The notes under the pieces: model-generated
The model's input: the letters and a program-made list of their open reading frames with translations, nothing else
What the model was told of the DNA's origin: nothing
The model's database searches: none
From: Blastococcus sp. TML/M2B
Lineage (GTDB): Bacteria; Actinomycetota; Actinomycetes; Mycobacteriales; Geodermatophilaceae
DNA: 64,000 nucleotides
Assembly: GCF_016612865.1 (NCBI RefSeq)
Contig: NZ_JAENZZ010000001.1
Location: forward strand, 1,550,001 to 1,614,000
Direction of reading: 5' to 3'
Shown here: in pieces, positions 36,632 through 47,188 of the stretch
How the letters are laid out: each line of letters opens with the position of its first letter
Position numbering within the stretch: the stretch's first letter is position 1
Translations under genes and position numbers: made by a program

Positions 36632-39600
36632 ATGCCCGACCTCACCGCCCCCGCCGCTCCGAAGTCAGCCGTTCCGTTCTCCGCGGTTCCCGCTGCCTCC
36701 GGCCTCTACGACCCGGCCAACGACAAGGACGCCTGCGGTGTCGCCTTCGTGGCCGACGCCCGCGGACGCCGGTCGCGCGACATCGTCGCCAAGGGCCTCA
36801 CCGCCCTGCACAACCTCGACCACCGCGGCGCCGCCGGCGCCGAGCCCAACTCGGGCGACGGCGCGGGCATCCTCACCCAGGTGCCCGACGCCCTGCTGCG
36901 CGCCAGCGTCGGGTTCGACCTGCCGCCGGCCGGCGAGTACGCGGTCGGCATCGCGTTCATGCCCGCCGACGACGCCGAGCGCGCCGCCCGCGTGGAGGAC
37001 GTCGCCCGCCTCGCCGCCGAGGAGGGCCTGACCGTCCTGGGCTGGCGCGACGTGCCGATCGACCCCGAGGGTGCCGACCTCGGCCCCACGGCGCGCGCGG
37101 TCATGCCGCACTTCGCCCAGCTGTTCGTCGCCGAGACGATGGGCGCCCGCGCCGACGAGGCGGCCTTCGGCGGCAACGTCGAGTGCAACGGCGTCACCCG
37201 CCTGGAGCGGCGCTCCTTCGTGCTGCGCAAGCGTGCCGAGCGCGCCGCCGTCGACGCCGGCAGCTCGCTGTACATCGCCTCGCTGTCGTCCCGGACGATC
37301 ACCTACAAGGGCATGCTGACCACCGACCAGCTGCCGCTGTTCTTCCCCGACCTGCGCGACGAGCGCTACGAGTCGGCGATCGCGCTGGTGCACAGCCGCT
37401 TCTCGACCAACACCTTCCCGAGCTGGCCGCTGGCCCACCCGTTCCGCTTCATCGCGCACAACGGCGAGATCAACACGATCAAGGGCAACCGCAACCGCAT
37501 GCGGGCCCGCGAGGCGAAGCTGGCCACGGAGATGTTCGACGGTCCCGCCGGGCCGGCCTCCGAGCTCGGCCTGGACCGGATCTTCCCGGTCACCGCCAGC
37601 GACTTCAGCGACTCGGCGACCTTCGACGAGGTGCTGGAGCTGCTGCACCTGTCGGGCCGCTCGCTGCCGCACGCGGTGCTGATGATGATCCCGGAGGCGT
37701 GGGAGAACCACGACGAGATGGACCCGGCCCGCCGGGCCTTCTACCGGTTCCACTCCTCGATCATGGAGCCCTGGGACGGGCCCGCCGCGGTCTGCTTCAC
37801 CGACGGCACGCTCATCGGCGCCGTCCTGGACCGCAACGGGCTGCGCCCGGGCCGCTGGTGGCACACCAAGGACGACCTGGTCGTGCTGGCCAGCGAGGTG
37901 GGCGTGCTCGACATCCCCGCCGCCGACATCGTGGCCAAGGGCCGGCTGCAGCCGGGCCGGATGTTCCTGGTCGACACCGCGTCGGGGCGCATCGTCTCCG
38001 ACGAGGAGGTCAAGGGCGCCCTGGCCGCCGAGCACCCGTACGACGACTGGCTGCACGCCGGCCTCGTGCACCTGCCGACGCTGCCCGAGCGCCGCCGCTC
38101 GCGGCCCAGCCACGAGTCCGTCGTCCGCCGGCAGGCGCTGTTCGGCTACACGGAGGAGGAGCTGCGCGTCCTCGTCCAGCCGATGGCCGCCTCCGGCGCG
38201 GAGCCGATCGGCTCGATGGGCACCGACACCCCGATCGCGGCGCTGTCGGACCGCTCGCGGCTGCTCTACGACTACTTCGGGCAGCTGTTCGCCCAGGTGA
38301 CCAACCCGCCGCTGGACGCCATCCGCGAGGAGCTGGTGACCAGCCTGGGCCGCACCTTCGGCCCCGAGCAGAACCTGCTCAAGGCCACCCCGGCCTCGGC
38401 CCGGCAGGTGTTCCTGCCGTTCCCGGTCATCGACAACGACGAGCTGGCCAAGATCCTGCACATCGACGACGACGGCGACCTGCCCGGGTACGCCGCCGTC
38501 CGGATCACCGGCCACTTCGACGTCAACGGCGGCGGCCCGGCCCTCGCCCAGGCCGTCGAGGAGCTGCGCACCAAGGTCTCGAAGGCGATCGCCGCCGGGG
38601 CCCGGATCATCGTGCTCTCCGACCGCGACTGCGACGAGCAGCGCGCGCCGATCCCGTCGCTGCTCATGACCGCTGCGGTCCACCACCACCTGGTGCGGGA
38701 GAAGACCCGCATGGAGGTCGGGCTGGTCGTCGAGTCCGGCGACTGCCGCGAGGTGCACCACGTCGCGCTGCTGCTCGGCTACGGCGCGGCCGCGGTCAAC
38801 CCCTACCTGGCGTTCGAGTCGATCGAGGACCTCATCCGCGACGGCGCGCTCACCGGCGTCGAGCCGGCGCAGGCCGTCCGCAACATGGTCAAGGCGCTCG
38901 GCAAGGGCGTCCTCAAGGTCATGAGCAAGATGGGCATCAGCACCGTCGGCTCGTACACGATGGCGCAGATCTTCGAGGCCGTCGGCCTGTCCCAGGACCT
39001 CGTCGACGAGTACTTCACCGGGACCTCCGCGCCCCTGGGCGGCGTCGGCATCGACGTGCTCGCCGAGGAGGTGGCCATGCGCCACCGCCGCGCCTACCCG
39101 GACAACCCGACCGAGACCGCGCACCGCCGGCTCGAGGTCGGTGGCGAGTACCAGTGGCGCCGCGAGGGCGAGATCCACCTGTTCAACCCCGAGACGGTGT
39201 TCCTGCTGCAGCACGCGACCCGGTCGCGTCAGTACGACGTGTTCCAGAAGTACACCGACACCGTCGACCGGCTCAGCGCGGAGGCCTCGACGCTGCGCGG
39301 GCTCTTCGAGCTCAAGACCGGCGTCCGCCCGCCCGTGCCGCTCGAGGAGGTCGAGCCGGTCAGCGAGATCGTCAAGCGGTTCCAGACCGGTGCGATGAGC
39401 TACGGCTCCATCTCGCAGGAGTCGCACGAGACCCTCGCGATCGCCATGAACCGGCTGGGCGGCAAGTCCAACACCGGTGAGGGCGGCGAGGACCCCGACC
39501 GGTTCACCCCCGACCCGAACGGCGACCTGCGCCGCTCGGCGATCAAGCAGGTGGCCAGCGGCCGGTTCGGCGTCACCAGCGAGTACCTGGTCAACGCTGA

Positions 39601-41287
39601 CGACATCCAGATCAAGATGGCCCAGGGGGCCAAGCCCGGCGAGGGCGGCCAGCTGCCCGGCGGCAAGGTCTACCCGTGGGTGGCGCGCACCCGGCACTCC
39701 ACGCCGGGCGTGGGCCTGATCAGCCCGCCGCCGCACCACGACATCTACTCGATCGAGGACCTCAAGCAGCTCATCCACGACCTGAAGAACGCCAACGACC
39801 AGGCGCGGATCAACGTCAAGCTGGTCGCCGAGGTCGGCGTCGGCACGGTCGCGGCCGGCGTGAGCAAGGCGCACGCCGACCTGGTGCTCATCTCCGGTCA
39901 CGACGGCGGGACGGGCGCGGCACCGCTGACCTCGCTCAAGCACGCCGGCTCCCCGTGGGAGCTCGGCCTGGCCGAGACCCAGCAGACCCTGCTGGCCAAC
40001 GGGCTGCGCGACCGCATCGTCGTGCAGGCCGACGGCCAGATGAAGACCGGCCGCGACGTGATCATCGCGGCGCTGCTGGGGGCCGAGGAGTTCGGTTTCG
40101 CCACCGCACCGCTGGTCGTCGCCGGCTGCGTGATGATGCGGGTCTGCCACCTCGACACCTGCCCCGTGGGCGTCGCGACGCAGAACCCGGAGCTGCGCAA
40201 GCGGTTCACCGGGCGGCCGGAGTTCGTCGTCACCTTCTTCGAGTTCCTGGCCGAGCAGGTGCGCGAGTACCTCGCCGAGCTGGGTTTCCGCACGCTGGAC
40301 GAGGCGGTCGGCCACGCCGAGCTGCTCGACACCCGGCAGGCGGTCGACCACTGGAAGGCCGCAGGTCTGGACCTGTCGCCGCTGCTCGTCGTCCCGGAGC
40401 TGCCCGAGGGCGCGCCGCGCCGCAAGGTGCGCGACCAGGACCACGGCCTCGACGTCGCGCTGGACCAGACGCTGATCCAGCTCTGCGAGGGCGCGCTGCT
40501 CGACGCCCGCCCGGTCACCCTCGAGCTGCCGGTGCGGAACGTGAACCGCACCGTCGGCACGATGCTGGGCTCGATGGTCACCCGGCGGTTCGGGGGAGAG
40601 GGGTTGCCCGACGGCACGATCGACCTCACCTTCGGCGGGTCGGCTGGGCAGTCGTTCGGCGCCTTCGTGCCGCGCGGCATCACCATGCGGCTCTACGGCG
40701 ACGCCAACGACTACGTCGGCAAGGGCCTCTCCGGCGGCCGGATCGTCGTCCGCCCCTCGCGGGAGGCGCCGTTCGCCGCCGAGGACAACGTCATCGCCGG
40801 CAACGTGATCGGCTACGGCGCGACCGGTGGCGAGATCTTCCTGCGCGGCCGGGTGGGCGAGCGGTTCTGCGTCCGCAACTCCGGTGCGCTCGCCGTCGTC
40901 GAGGGCGTGGGGGACCACGCGCTCGAGTACATGACCGGCGGCCGCGCGGTGATCCTCGGCCCGACCGGGCGGAACATCGCGGCCGGCATGTCCGGCGGCA
41001 TCGGCTACGTGCTCGACCTGGCCCGGCACCGGGTCAACGGCGAGATGGTCGACGTCGAGCCGCTGGACGGCGAGTCGGCCCAGTGGCTGCGGGACGTGCT
41101 CGTGCGCTACGCCGAGGAGACCGAGTCGCCGGTGGCCGGTGCGCTGCTGGCCGACTGGGGCCGCTGGTCGGCCCAGTTCAGCGTGATCATGCCGCGGGAC
41201 TACAAGCGGGCGCTGGACGCGCAGCGCATGGCCGAGGCCAACGGGACCGATGTCGATCTCGCAGTGATGGAGGCCGCTCGTGGCTGA
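36632..41287 (+). CDS. gltB: Glutamate synthase large subunit
   Basis: NADPH-glutamate synthase alpha subunit, 1551 residues. It makes glutamate from glutamine and 2-oxoglutarate. The nucleophile Cys35 (DACGVAF) would follow cleavage of a 34-residue propeptide. The glutaminase domain (to about 440) has HNGEINT and [10 protein letters not shown]. The FMN domain has [18 protein letters not shown], and the 3Fe-4S cluster cysteines are Cys1166, Cys1172 and Cys1177 in [18 protein letters not shown]. The C-terminal GXGXG beta-helix has repeats such as GGRIVV and [14 protein letters not shown] 36632 is chosen for its Shine-Dalgarno; a longer in-frame extension to 36368 would swallow the leader. gltD follows 53 bp later. 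Confidence 0.96.
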   Translation: MPDLTAPAAPKSAVPFSAVPAASGLYDPANDKDACGVAFVADARGRRSRDIVAKGLTALHNLDHRGAAGAEPNSGDGAGILTQVPDALLRASVGFDLPPAGEYAVGIAFMPADDAERAARVEDVARLAAEEGLTVLGWRDVPIDPEGADLGPTARAVMPHFAQLFVAETMGARADEAAFGGNVECNGVTRLERRSFVLRKRAERAAVDAGSSLYIASLSSRTITYKGMLTTDQLPLFFPDLRDERYESAIALVHSRFSTNTFPSWPLAHPFRFIAHNGEINTIKGNRNRMRAREAKLATEMFDGPAGPASELGLDRIFPVTASDFSDSATFDEVLELLHLSGRSLPHAVLMMIPEAWENHDEMDPARRAFYRFHSSIMEPWDGPAAVCFTDGTLIGAVLDRNGLRPGRWWHTKDDLVVLASEVGVLDIPAADIVAKGRLQPGRMFLVDTASGRIVSDEEVKGALAAEHPYDDWLHAGLVHLPTLPERRRSRPSHESVVRRQALFGYTEEELRVLVQPMAASGAEPIGSMGTDTPIAALSDRSRLLYDYFGQLFAQVTNPPLDAIREELVTSLGRTFGPEQNLLKATPASARQVFLPFPVIDNDELAKILHIDDDGDLPGYAAVRITGHFDVNGGGPALAQAVEELRTKVSKAIAAGARIIVLSDRDCDEQRAPIPSLLMTAAVHHHLVREKTRMEVGLVVESGDCREVHHVALLLGYGAAAVNPYLAFESIEDLIRDGALTGVEPAQAVRNMVKALGKGVLKVMSKMGISTVGSYTMAQIFEAVGLSQDLVDEYFTGTSAPLGGVGIDVLAEEVAMRHRRAYPDNPTETAHRRLEVGGEYQWRREGEIHLFNPETVFLLQHATRSRQYDVFQKYTDTVDRLSAEASTLRGLFELKTGVRPPVPLEEVEPVSEIVKRFQTGAMSYGSISQESHETLAIAMNRLGGKSNTGEGGEDPDRFTPDPNGDLRRSAIKQVASGRFGVTSEYLVNADDIQIKMAQGAKPGEGGQLPGGKVYPWVARTRHSTPGVGLISPPPHHDIYSIEDLKQLIHDLKNANDQARINVKLVAEVGVGTVAAGVSKAHADLVLISGHDGGTGAAPLTSLKHAGSPWELGLAETQQTLLANGLRDRIVVQADGQMKTGRDVIIAALLGAEEFGFATAPLVVAGCVMMRVCHLDTCPVGVATQNPELRKRFTGRPEFVVTFFEFLAEQVREYLAELGFRTLDEAVGHAELLDTRQAVDHWKAAGLDLSPLLVVPELPEGAPRRKVRDQDHGLDVALDQTLIQLCEGALLDARPVTLELPVRNVNRTVGTMLGSMVTRRFGGEGLPDGTIDLTFGGSAGQSFGAFVPRGITMRLYGDANDYVGKGLSGGRIVVRPSREAPFAAEDNVIAGNVIGYGATGGEIFLRGRVGERFCVRNSGALAVVEGVGDHALEYMTGGRAVILGPTGRNIAAGMSGGIGYVLDLARHRVNGEMVDVEPLDGESAQWLRDVLVRYAEETESPVAGALLADWGRWSAQFSVIMPRDYKRALDAQRMAEANGTDVDLAVMEAARG

Positions 41288-41340
41288 GACGCGCTACGCA
41301 ACCGAAAGTCTCACGGCGACCGCGCAGGAGGGCTGTGCAC

Positions 41341-42843
41341 GTGGCTGACACCACCGGATTCCTGAAGTTCGAGCGGGAGCTGCCGCCGCGGCGGCCCGTG
41401 GAGCTGCGCATCCGTGACTGGAAGGACGTCTACACGGCCCGCCAGAACGGCGAGGACCCGCTGTTCCCGACGGCCGAGGTGCGCAAGCAGGCGGCGCGCT
41501 GCATGGACTGCGGCATCCCGTTCTGCCACCACGCGTGCCCGCTGGCCAACCTGATCCCGGAGTGGAACGACCTGGCCCGCCGCGACGACTGGCACGACGC
41601 CATCGAGCGGCTGCACGCGACCAACAACTTCCCGGAGTTCACCGGGAAGCTGTGCCCGGCGCCGTGCGAGGGCTCCTGCGTGCTCAACCTGCAGGAGTCG
41701 CCGGTCGCCATCAAGCAGATCGAGTGGGAGATCATCGACCGGGCCTGGGACGAGGGCTGGGTCGAGCCGCAGTCGCCCGCCGAGCGCACCGGCAAGAAGG
41801 TCGCCGTCGTCGGCTCCGGGCCGGCCGGGCTCGCCGCCGCCCAGCAGCTCACCCGGGCCGGGCACGAGGTCACCGTGTACGAGCGGGCCGACCGCATCGG
41901 CGGGCTGCTCCGCTACGGCATCCCCGAGTTCAAGATGGAGAAGGCCGTCCTCGACCGGCGGCTGGACCAGATGCGCGCCGAGGGCACCCGGTTCGTCACC
42001 GGTGTGGAGGTCGGCGGCCCCGGTGCCGACGACCTGTCCAGCGAGCAGCTGCGGGCCGAGTACGACGCCGTCGTCCTCGCCGGTGGCGCGACGGTCGGGC
42101 GCGACCTGCCCGCCCCGGGCCGGGAGCTGAACGGCATCCACCTGGCGATGGAGTACCTGCCGATGGGCAACCGCCAGGCGCTCGGCGAGCTCGACGACCC
42201 GCCGATCAACGCCGCCGGCAAGCGCGTGGTGATCATCGGTGGCGGTGACACCGGGGCCGACTGCCTCGGTACCGCGCACCGCCAGGGAGCGGCCTCGGTC
42301 ACGCAGCTGGAGATCATGCCCGCGCCGCCGGACCGCCGGGACGCGGGCGCCAACCCCTGGCCCACCTACCCGATGATCATGCGGGTCTCCAGCGCCCACG
42401 AGGAGGGCGGGGAGCGGCTGTACTCGGTCAACACCGAGCGCTTCCTGGGTCATGAGGAGGGCCCCGCCCACGGCAACGTGCGGGCGCTGCTGCTGCACGA
42501 GGTGGAGCGGGTCGACGGCCGGTTCCAGAAGATCGAGGGCACCGAGCGCGAGCTGCCGGCCGACCTCGTCTTCCTCGCCATGGGCTTCACCGGCGCGCAG
42601 CGCACCGGCCTGCTCGACGCCCTCGGCGTGGAGATGGACCAGCGGGACAACGTCGTCCGCGACGCCGAGTTCATGTCGACCGTCCCCGGCGTCTTCGTGG
42701 CCGGTGACATGGGCCGCGGGCAGTCGCTCATCGTGTGGGCGATCGCCGAGGGCCGCGCCGCGGCCGCCGCCGCGGACACCTGGCTCACCGGCGCCTCGGC
42801 GCTGCCCCGCCCGGTGACCCCCACGGCCGTGGCCCTGCGGTAG
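41341..42843 (+). CDS. gltD: Glutamate synthase small subunit
   Basis: NADPH-dependent partner of GltB, 500 residues. Two cysteine clusters at the N-terminus, CMDCGIPFCHHACPL and CPAPCEGSC, bind 4Fe-4S centres. The FAD dinucleotide fold is VAVVGSGPAGLAAAQQL and the NADPH fold VVIIGGGDTGADCLGTA, ending with PGVFVAGDMGRGQSLIVWAI. GTG 41341 sits 9 nt after AGGAGG; the GTG six bases earlier is too close to it. The 53-bp gap after gltB lacks a promoter-like hexamer, so the pair is likely one operon. Confidence 0.96.
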   Translation: MADTTGFLKFERELPPRRPVELRIRDWKDVYTARQNGEDPLFPTAEVRKQAARCMDCGIPFCHHACPLANLIPEWNDLARRDDWHDAIERLHATNNFPEFTGKLCPAPCEGSCVLNLQESPVAIKQIEWEIIDRAWDEGWVEPQSPAERTGKKVAVVGSGPAGLAAAQQLTRAGHEVTVYERADRIGGLLRYGIPEFKMEKAVLDRRLDQMRAEGTRFVTGVEVGGPGADDLSSEQLRAEYDAVVLAGGATVGRDLPAPGRELNGIHLAMEYLPMGNRQALGELDDPPINAAGKRVVIIGGGDTGADCLGTAHRQGAASVTQLEIMPAPPDRRDAGANPWPTYPMIMRVSSAHEEGGERLYSVNTERFLGHEEGPAHGNVRALLLHEVERVDGRFQKIEGTERELPADLVFLAMGFTGAQRTGLLDALGVEMDQRDNVVRDAEFMSTVPGVFVAGDMGRGQSLIVWAIAEGRAAAAAADTWLTGASALPRPVTPTAVALR

Positions 42844-42870
42844 CACCGCGCTCCTCCGGAGCGCTCTCCT

Positions 42871-42907
42871 CCCGGCCCCGCGACCACGACCCGGTCGCGG
42901 GGCCGGG
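42871..42907 (+). terminator. 15-bp GC hairpin after gltD
   Basis: Arms 42871-42885 (CCCGGCCCCGCGACC) and 42893-42907 are perfect reverse complements with a 7-nt loop, 27 bp past the gltD stop. No U-run follows, the usual actinobacterial form. It separates gltBD from pyk. Confidence 0.75.
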
Positions 42908-42962
42908 GCGTGTGTGGGGAACCGCTCCCGGGCGCGATGCGGTCCGGAGGACTGCGGTGAAC

Positions 42963-42968
42963 TAGCGT
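42963..42968 (+). promoter_or_regulatory. -10 element (TAGCGT) for leaderless pyk
   Basis: TAGCGT lies 7 nt before the pyk ATG at 42976. Confidence 0.5.
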
Positions 42969-42975
42969 TCCCACC

Positions 42976-44391
42976 ATGTCCCGCCGCGCCAAGATCGTCT
43001 GCACCCTGGGTCCGGCGACCAGCTCTCCGGAGCAGGTCATCGCCCTCGTCGAATCGGGCATGGACGTCGCCCGCCTGAACTTCAGCCACGGGGCGCACGA
43101 CGACCACGCCGCGGCCTACCAGCGGGTGCGGGAGGCCTCCGACCGGACCGGCCACGCCGTCGCCGTCCTGGCCGACCTGCAGGGCCCCAAGATCCGGCTG
43201 GGCACCTTCTCCGAGGGCCCGGTCGAGTGGCCCACCGGCAGCCAGGTGATCATCACCGTCGACGACGTCCAGGGCACCGCCGAGCGGGTGTCCACGACCT
43301 ACAAGGACCTCGCCAACGACGTCGCCGTCGGCGACCGGCTGCTGGTCGACGACGGCAAGCTGGCGCTCACCGTGCTGTCGGTCCACGGCCCCGACGTCAC
43401 CTGCCTGGTCATCGAGGGCGGCCCGGTCTCGAACAACAAGGGCCTGTCGCTGCCCGGCGTCTCGGTGAGCGTGCCGGCGCTGTCGGACAAGGACGAGCTC
43501 GACCTGCGCTTCGCGCTGCGGCTGGGCGTGGACTTCATCGCGCTGTCCTTCGTCCGCTCCGGCTCCGACGCCGAGCTGGTGCGCGAGATCATGCGCCAGG
43601 AGGACGTCGAGGTCCCGGTCATCGCCAAGCTGGAGAAGCCCGAGGCGGTGGAGCGGCTGGACGAGATCGTCGAGGCGTTCGACGGGATCATGGTCGCCCG
43701 CGGCGACCTCGGCGTGGAGCTGCCGCTGGAGCAGGTGCCGCTGGTGCAGAAGCGCGCCATCCAGGCCGCGCGCGAGCGCAACAAGCCGGTCATCGTGGCC
43801 ACCCAGATGCTCGAGTCGATGATCGTCAACTCGCGGCCCACCCGCGCCGAGGCCTCCGACGTCGCCAACGCCGTGCTCGACGGCGCCGACGCGGTGATGC
43901 TCTCCGGTGAGACGTCGGTCGGCGCGCACCCGATCGCCGCCGTCCGCACGATGGAGCGGATCATCGACGCGGTCGAGAGCGACCACGCCGCCGTGCCCGA
44001 GGTGGCCCGCCGCTCGCGGTCCCGCTCCGGGGCGATCGTGCGCGCGGCCAAGGACGTCGGCGAGGCGCTCGACGTCAAGGCGCTGGCCACCTTCACGCAG
44101 ACCGGCGAGACCGCCCGGCGGCTCTCCTCGCTGCACCCGCGCCAGCCGCTGCTGGCCTTCACCGTCGACCCCGCCGTCCGCAGCCGGCTGGCGCTCACCT
44201 GGGGCGTGGAGACCTTCCTCGTGCCCGAGGTGTCGCACACCGACGACATGGTCGCCCAGGTGGACTTCTCGCTGCTGTCGATCGGCCGGCTCAAGGTCGG
44301 CGACCGGGTCGTGGTGGTGGCGGGCAGCCCGCCCAACACCGTCGGCTCGACCAACCTGATCCGCGTCCACGAGGTGGGAACCGACTCATGA
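42976..44391 (+). CDS. pyk: Pyruvate kinase
   Basis: Last step of glycolysis, phosphoenolpyruvate plus ADP to pyruvate plus ATP. The 471 residues have the N-terminal KIVCTLGPATSS, RLNFSHGAHDDH, LADLQGPKIRLG, the active-site lysine region VPVIAKLEKPEAVERLDEI, the signature IMVARGDLGVELPLEQVP and TRAEASDVANAVLDGADAVM. The B-domain is at about 70-165. The C-terminal allosteric domain ends with GSTNLIRVHEV. It overlaps tesB by ATGA, so glycolytic output and thioesterase are co-expressed, an arrangement shared with mycobacteria. Confidence 0.97.
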   Translation: MSRRAKIVCTLGPATSSPEQVIALVESGMDVARLNFSHGAHDDHAAAYQRVREASDRTGHAVAVLADLQGPKIRLGTFSEGPVEWPTGSQVIITVDDVQGTAERVSTTYKDLANDVAVGDRLLVDDGKLALTVLSVHGPDVTCLVIEGGPVSNNKGLSLPGVSVSVPALSDKDELDLRFALRLGVDFIALSFVRSGSDAELVREIMRQEDVEVPVIAKLEKPEAVERLDEIVEAFDGIMVARGDLGVELPLEQVPLVQKRAIQAARERNKPVIVATQMLESMIVNSRPTRAEASDVANAVLDGADAVMLSGETSVGAHPIAAVRTMERIIDAVESDHAAVPEVARRSRSRSGAIVRAAKDVGEALDVKALATFTQTGETARRLSSLHPRQPLLAFTVDPAVRSRLALTWGVETFLVPEVSHTDDMVAQVDFSLLSIGRLKVGDRVVVVAGSPPNTVGSTNLIRVHEVGTDS

Positions 44392-45260
44392 CCGCCAGCG
44401 ACGGCACGACCCAGGCCGCGGCCCTCATGTCGGTGCTCGCCCTCGAGGAGCGCGAGCCCGACCTGTTCGTCGGCAAGACGCCCGACACGACGATGCAGCG
44501 CATCTTCGGCGGCCAGGTGGCCGGCCAGGCGCTCATGGCGGCGGCCCTGACGCTGCCCGAGGGCCGCTCGGTGCACTCGCTGCACTCGTACTTCCTCCGC
44601 CCGGGCGACCCGAACGAGGAGATCCGCTACGCCGTCGAGCGGATGCGCGACGGGCGCACGTTCAGCACCCGGCGGGTGGTCGCCTGGCAGCGCCGCGGCG
44701 AGAAGGACGCGGCGATCTTCGCGCTCACCGCCGACGCCTCCGCGGGGGAGGCCGCCTACGCCGAGCACGCGCTCCCGATGCCCGACGTCCCGGAGCCGGA
44801 GAGCCTGCCGACGTTCCTCGAGCTGCTGGCCAGCCGCGGCGAGGAAGGACGCGCGGCGATGAGCATCGGCCAGGCCGTGGAGCAGCGGATGCTCGAGCAC
44901 CCCTTCCACCGCCCGCCCAAGACCTACCCCGACACCAAGTCCTGGGCCTGGATGCGGGTGGCCGGGCGACTGCCCGACGACCAGGCCGTGCACGCCGCTG
45001 CCCTGACCTTCGCCAGCGACCTGAGCCTGCTCGGTGCGGGCACCGCACGCATGGGCGGCGGCTGGGGCCGCACCGCGGGCTCGAGCCTGGACCACGCGGT
45101 CTGGTTCCACCAGCCCGTGCGCGCCGACGAGTGGTTCCTCTACGAGACCGACAGCCCGGCGGCGTCGCACGGCCGGGCGCTGTGCTTCGGCCAGATCTGG
45201 GCCCAGGACGGCACCCACATCGCGACGGTCACCCAGCAGGGCCTCATCCGCTCGCTCTGA
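44388..45260 (+). CDS. tesB: Acyl-CoA thioesterase II
   Basis: A 290-residue double-hotdog thioesterase hydrolysing acyl-CoAs. The N-terminal hotdog carries IFGGQVAGQALMAAALTLP and VHSLHSYFLRPGDPN; the C-terminal hotdog carries ASDLSLLGAG, LDHAVWFHQPVRADEWFLYETDSPAA and GRALCFGQIWAQDGTHIATVTQQGLIR. The catalytic Asp/Thr/Gln set of TesB fits these regions. ATG 44388 overlaps the pyk stop. Convergent with the PLP decarboxylase. Confidence 0.93.
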   Translation: MTASDGTTQAAALMSVLALEEREPDLFVGKTPDTTMQRIFGGQVAGQALMAAALTLPEGRSVHSLHSYFLRPGDPNEEIRYAVERMRDGRTFSTRRVVAWQRRGEKDAAIFALTADASAGEAAYAEHALPMPDVPEPESLPTFLELLASRGEEGRAAMSIGQAVEQRMLEHPFHRPPKTYPDTKSWAWMRVAGRLPDDQAVHAAALTFASDLSLLGAGTARMGGGWGRTAGSSLDHAVWFHQPVRADEWFLYETDSPAASHGRALCFGQIWAQDGTHIATVTQQGLIRSL

Positions 45261-45280
45261 GGCCGCCGCCCGCCCGCCGC

Positions 45281-46951
45281 CTACTCGGCGGCGGCGGGCT
45301 CCTGCGGGCGCTCGTCGGCGGGCCGCTCATCAGCCGGCTGCTCGGGCTCGCCGACCGGTGCCGCGGCCTGCTCGGCGTCGGCCCGCTCGCTCTCGGCCCG
45401 CTCGCTCTCGGCCCGCTCGCGCTCGGCCCGCTCGCGCTCGGCCCGCTCGCGCTCGGCCTGCCGGGCGGCGGCCTGCTCCGCGGCCTGGGCGGCGAAGTCG
45501 GCGGCCAGCCAGTCGTGGCCCTCGCGCAGCAGCGTCCACACCCGCTCGACGTGGGCGCGGGTGGTCGACGGGGCGCCGACGGCGATCCGGAGCACCGCCC
45601 GGCCGCCGACGGTGGTGTGGGTCAGGAACACCTCGCCGCCGTCGTTGAGCCGCTCGAGCAGGGTCATCGTGGCGACGTCGGCGTCGACGCCCGAGGGCCA
45701 CCGCGGGGTCAGGCAGACCAGCGACAGCGGGTGCGGGGTGAGGACGTCGAAGCGCTCGTCGGCCTCGGCCCACCCGGCGAGCTCCTGGGCAAGGGCGACC
45801 GACCCGCGGATGTGCGCGCGCAGCCCCTCGGCGCCGTACCAGCGGAGCACGAACCACAGCTTGAGCGCGCGGAAGCGGCGGCCGAGCGGGACCTGCCAGT
45901 CGCGGTAGTCGACGACGGTGCCGGCGTCGGTGGCGGCGTTGCGCAGGTACTCGGGGAGGATCGCCAGCGCGCCGGTGAGGGCGGCCCGGTCGGCGACCCA
46001 GAACAGGGTGGCGTCGAAGCCGGTGAGCAGCCACTTGTGCGCGTCGGTGGTGTAGCTGTCGGCCCACTCGACGCCGTCCTGCAGGTGCCGCAGCTCCGGG
46101 ACGACGGCGCTGACGCCGGCGTAGGCGGCGTCGACGTGCAGCCAGGCGCCGAACTTCTGGCAGACCGGGCCGATGGCGGCCAGCGGGTCGACGGCGGTGG
46201 TGGAGGTGGTGCCGACGGTCGCGCAGACCAGCACCGGGGTGTAGCCGCGGGCGACGTCGCGCTCCATGCGGGCGGCGAGCGCGCCGGGGTTCATCGCCAG
46301 GTCGCCGTCCACCTCGACGATGCGGACGGCGTCGCTGCCCAGGCCGGCGATGCGGACGGCCTTCTCCATGGAGGAGTGCGTCTCGGCGGAGACGTAGACG
46401 GTGGCCCGCTCGGGCTCGACGCCGCGGCGCACGGTGGCGCCGCCGCTGGCCCGGTGCAGGGCGGCCAGGAGGGCGACGAGGTTGGCCCCGGAGCTGGAGT
46501 CCTGGACGACGCCGCCGCCGGTGCCGGTGGAGCGGAAGGAGGCGGGCAGGCCGAGCAGCTCGGCGAACCAGTCCATGACGTGCTGCTCGAGCTCGGTGGC
46601 GGCCGGGCTGGTCACCCACGACATGCCCTGCACGCCTAGGCCGGCGGAGACCAGGTCGCCGAGGACCGAGGGCCCGGAGGTGTTGGCCGGGAAGTACCCG
46701 AAGAAGCCGGGGTGCTGCCAGTGGGTGAGCCCGGGCACGACGACGCGGTCGAGGTCGCCCAGGACGTCGGCGAACGGCTCGCCCCGCTCCGGCGGGGCCT
46801 CGGGCAGCGCGGCCCGCACGTCGCCGGGAGCGACCGTCGACCGCACGGGCAGCGACCCGACCCGCGACCAGTAGTCGGCGATCCAGTCCACGACCTCGTG
46901 GCCGTGCTGCCGGAACTGCTCAGGAGTCATGTGCGGCGCGGGCTCGGTCAC
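45281..46951 (-). CDS. PLP-dependent group II decarboxylase (aromatic-L-amino-acid type)
   Basis: A 556-residue PLP enzyme of the aromatic amino acid/glutamate decarboxylase family. The Schiff-base lysine is in TDAHKWLLTGFD (about Lys306). Further marks are LTHWQHPGFFGYFPANTS, GTGGGVVQDSSSGANL, VDAAYAG and FRALKLWFVLRWYG. The substrate could be tryptophan, tyrosine or phenylalanine-like. GTG 46951 is chosen because TAGGGT lies 7 nt upstream and TEPAPHMTPEQFRQHG opens the family alignment. The C-terminus (about 480-556) is an added charged tail: ERA repeats predicting a coiled coil, then a Pro/Glu-rich end. Confidence 0.9.
   Translation of the reverse strand: MTEPAPHMTPEQFRQHGHEVVDWIADYWSRVGSLPVRSTVAPGDVRAALPEAPPERGEPFADVLGDLDRVVVPGLTHWQHPGFFGYFPANTSGPSVLGDLVSAGLGVQGMSWVTSPAATELEQHVMDWFAELLGLPASFRSTGTGGGVVQDSSSGANLVALLAALHRASGGATVRRGVEPERATVYVSAETHSSMEKAVRIAGLGSDAVRIVEVDGDLAMNPGALAARMERDVARGYTPVLVCATVGTTSTTAVDPLAAIGPVCQKFGAWLHVDAAYAGVSAVVPELRHLQDGVEWADSYTTDAHKWLLTGFDATLFWVADRAALTGALAILPEYLRNAATDAGTVVDYRDWQVPLGRRFRALKLWFVLRWYGAEGLRAHIRGSVALAQELAGWAEADERFDVLTPHPLSLVCLTPRWPSGVDADVATMTLLERLNDGGEVFLTHTTVGGRAVLRIAVGAPSTTRAHVERVWTLLREGHDWLAADFAAQAAEQAAARQAERERAERERAERERAESERAESERADAEQAAAPVGEPEQPADERPADERPQEPAAAE
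45378..45452. repeat. Five tandem 15-bp repeats in the decarboxylase C-terminus
   Basis: Five in-register copies of TCGGCCCGCTCGCTC or TCGGCCCGCTCGCGC plus a partial sixth. On the reverse strand they encode (ERERA/ESERA) units. The last two variants differ by one codon (Arg to Ser). Confidence 0.9.
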
Positions 46952-46958
46952 GCTGAAC

Positions 46959-46964
46959 ACCCTA
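46959..46964 (-). promoter_or_regulatory. -10 element (TAGGGT) of the decarboxylase gene
   Basis: TAGGGT on the reverse strand, 7 nt before GTG 46951. Confidence 0.5.
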
Positions 46965-47020
46965 GGCGGGCCGGTGGGGCCGACCCCCGCTACCGCCGCA
47001 GCTGCGCGAGTACCGCACCG

Positions 47021-47053
47021 CACCGCGGTACCGAGCCCATCACCGCGGTACCG
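47021..47053. repeat. Two CACCGCGGTACCG direct repeats 20 bp apart upstream of the decarboxylase
   Basis: Copies at 47021-47033 and 47041-47053 are identical over 13 bp, and each ends in the palindrome CGGTACCG. The 20-bp spacing places them on one DNA face. They lie about 57 bp upstream of the -10 of the decarboxylase gene and between it and the tRNA gene. Candidate regulator-binding sites. Confidence 0.5.
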
Positions 47054-47188
47054 GGGGACCGCCGGAGGCGGTGTCGCGCCGAGCGGGGGCCCGGAGGGTC
47101 CCCGACGAACGGCAGGGAAGGGCTCCGAGCACAGGGGGAACGGCACGTGGCCGCGTTCGTCGTCCGCAGGACGACAAAGACAACCCAG

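Noticed and set aside
45378-45452. CRISPR-like repeats
   Set aside because: Units are contiguous 15-mers without spacers and lie in a coding frame.
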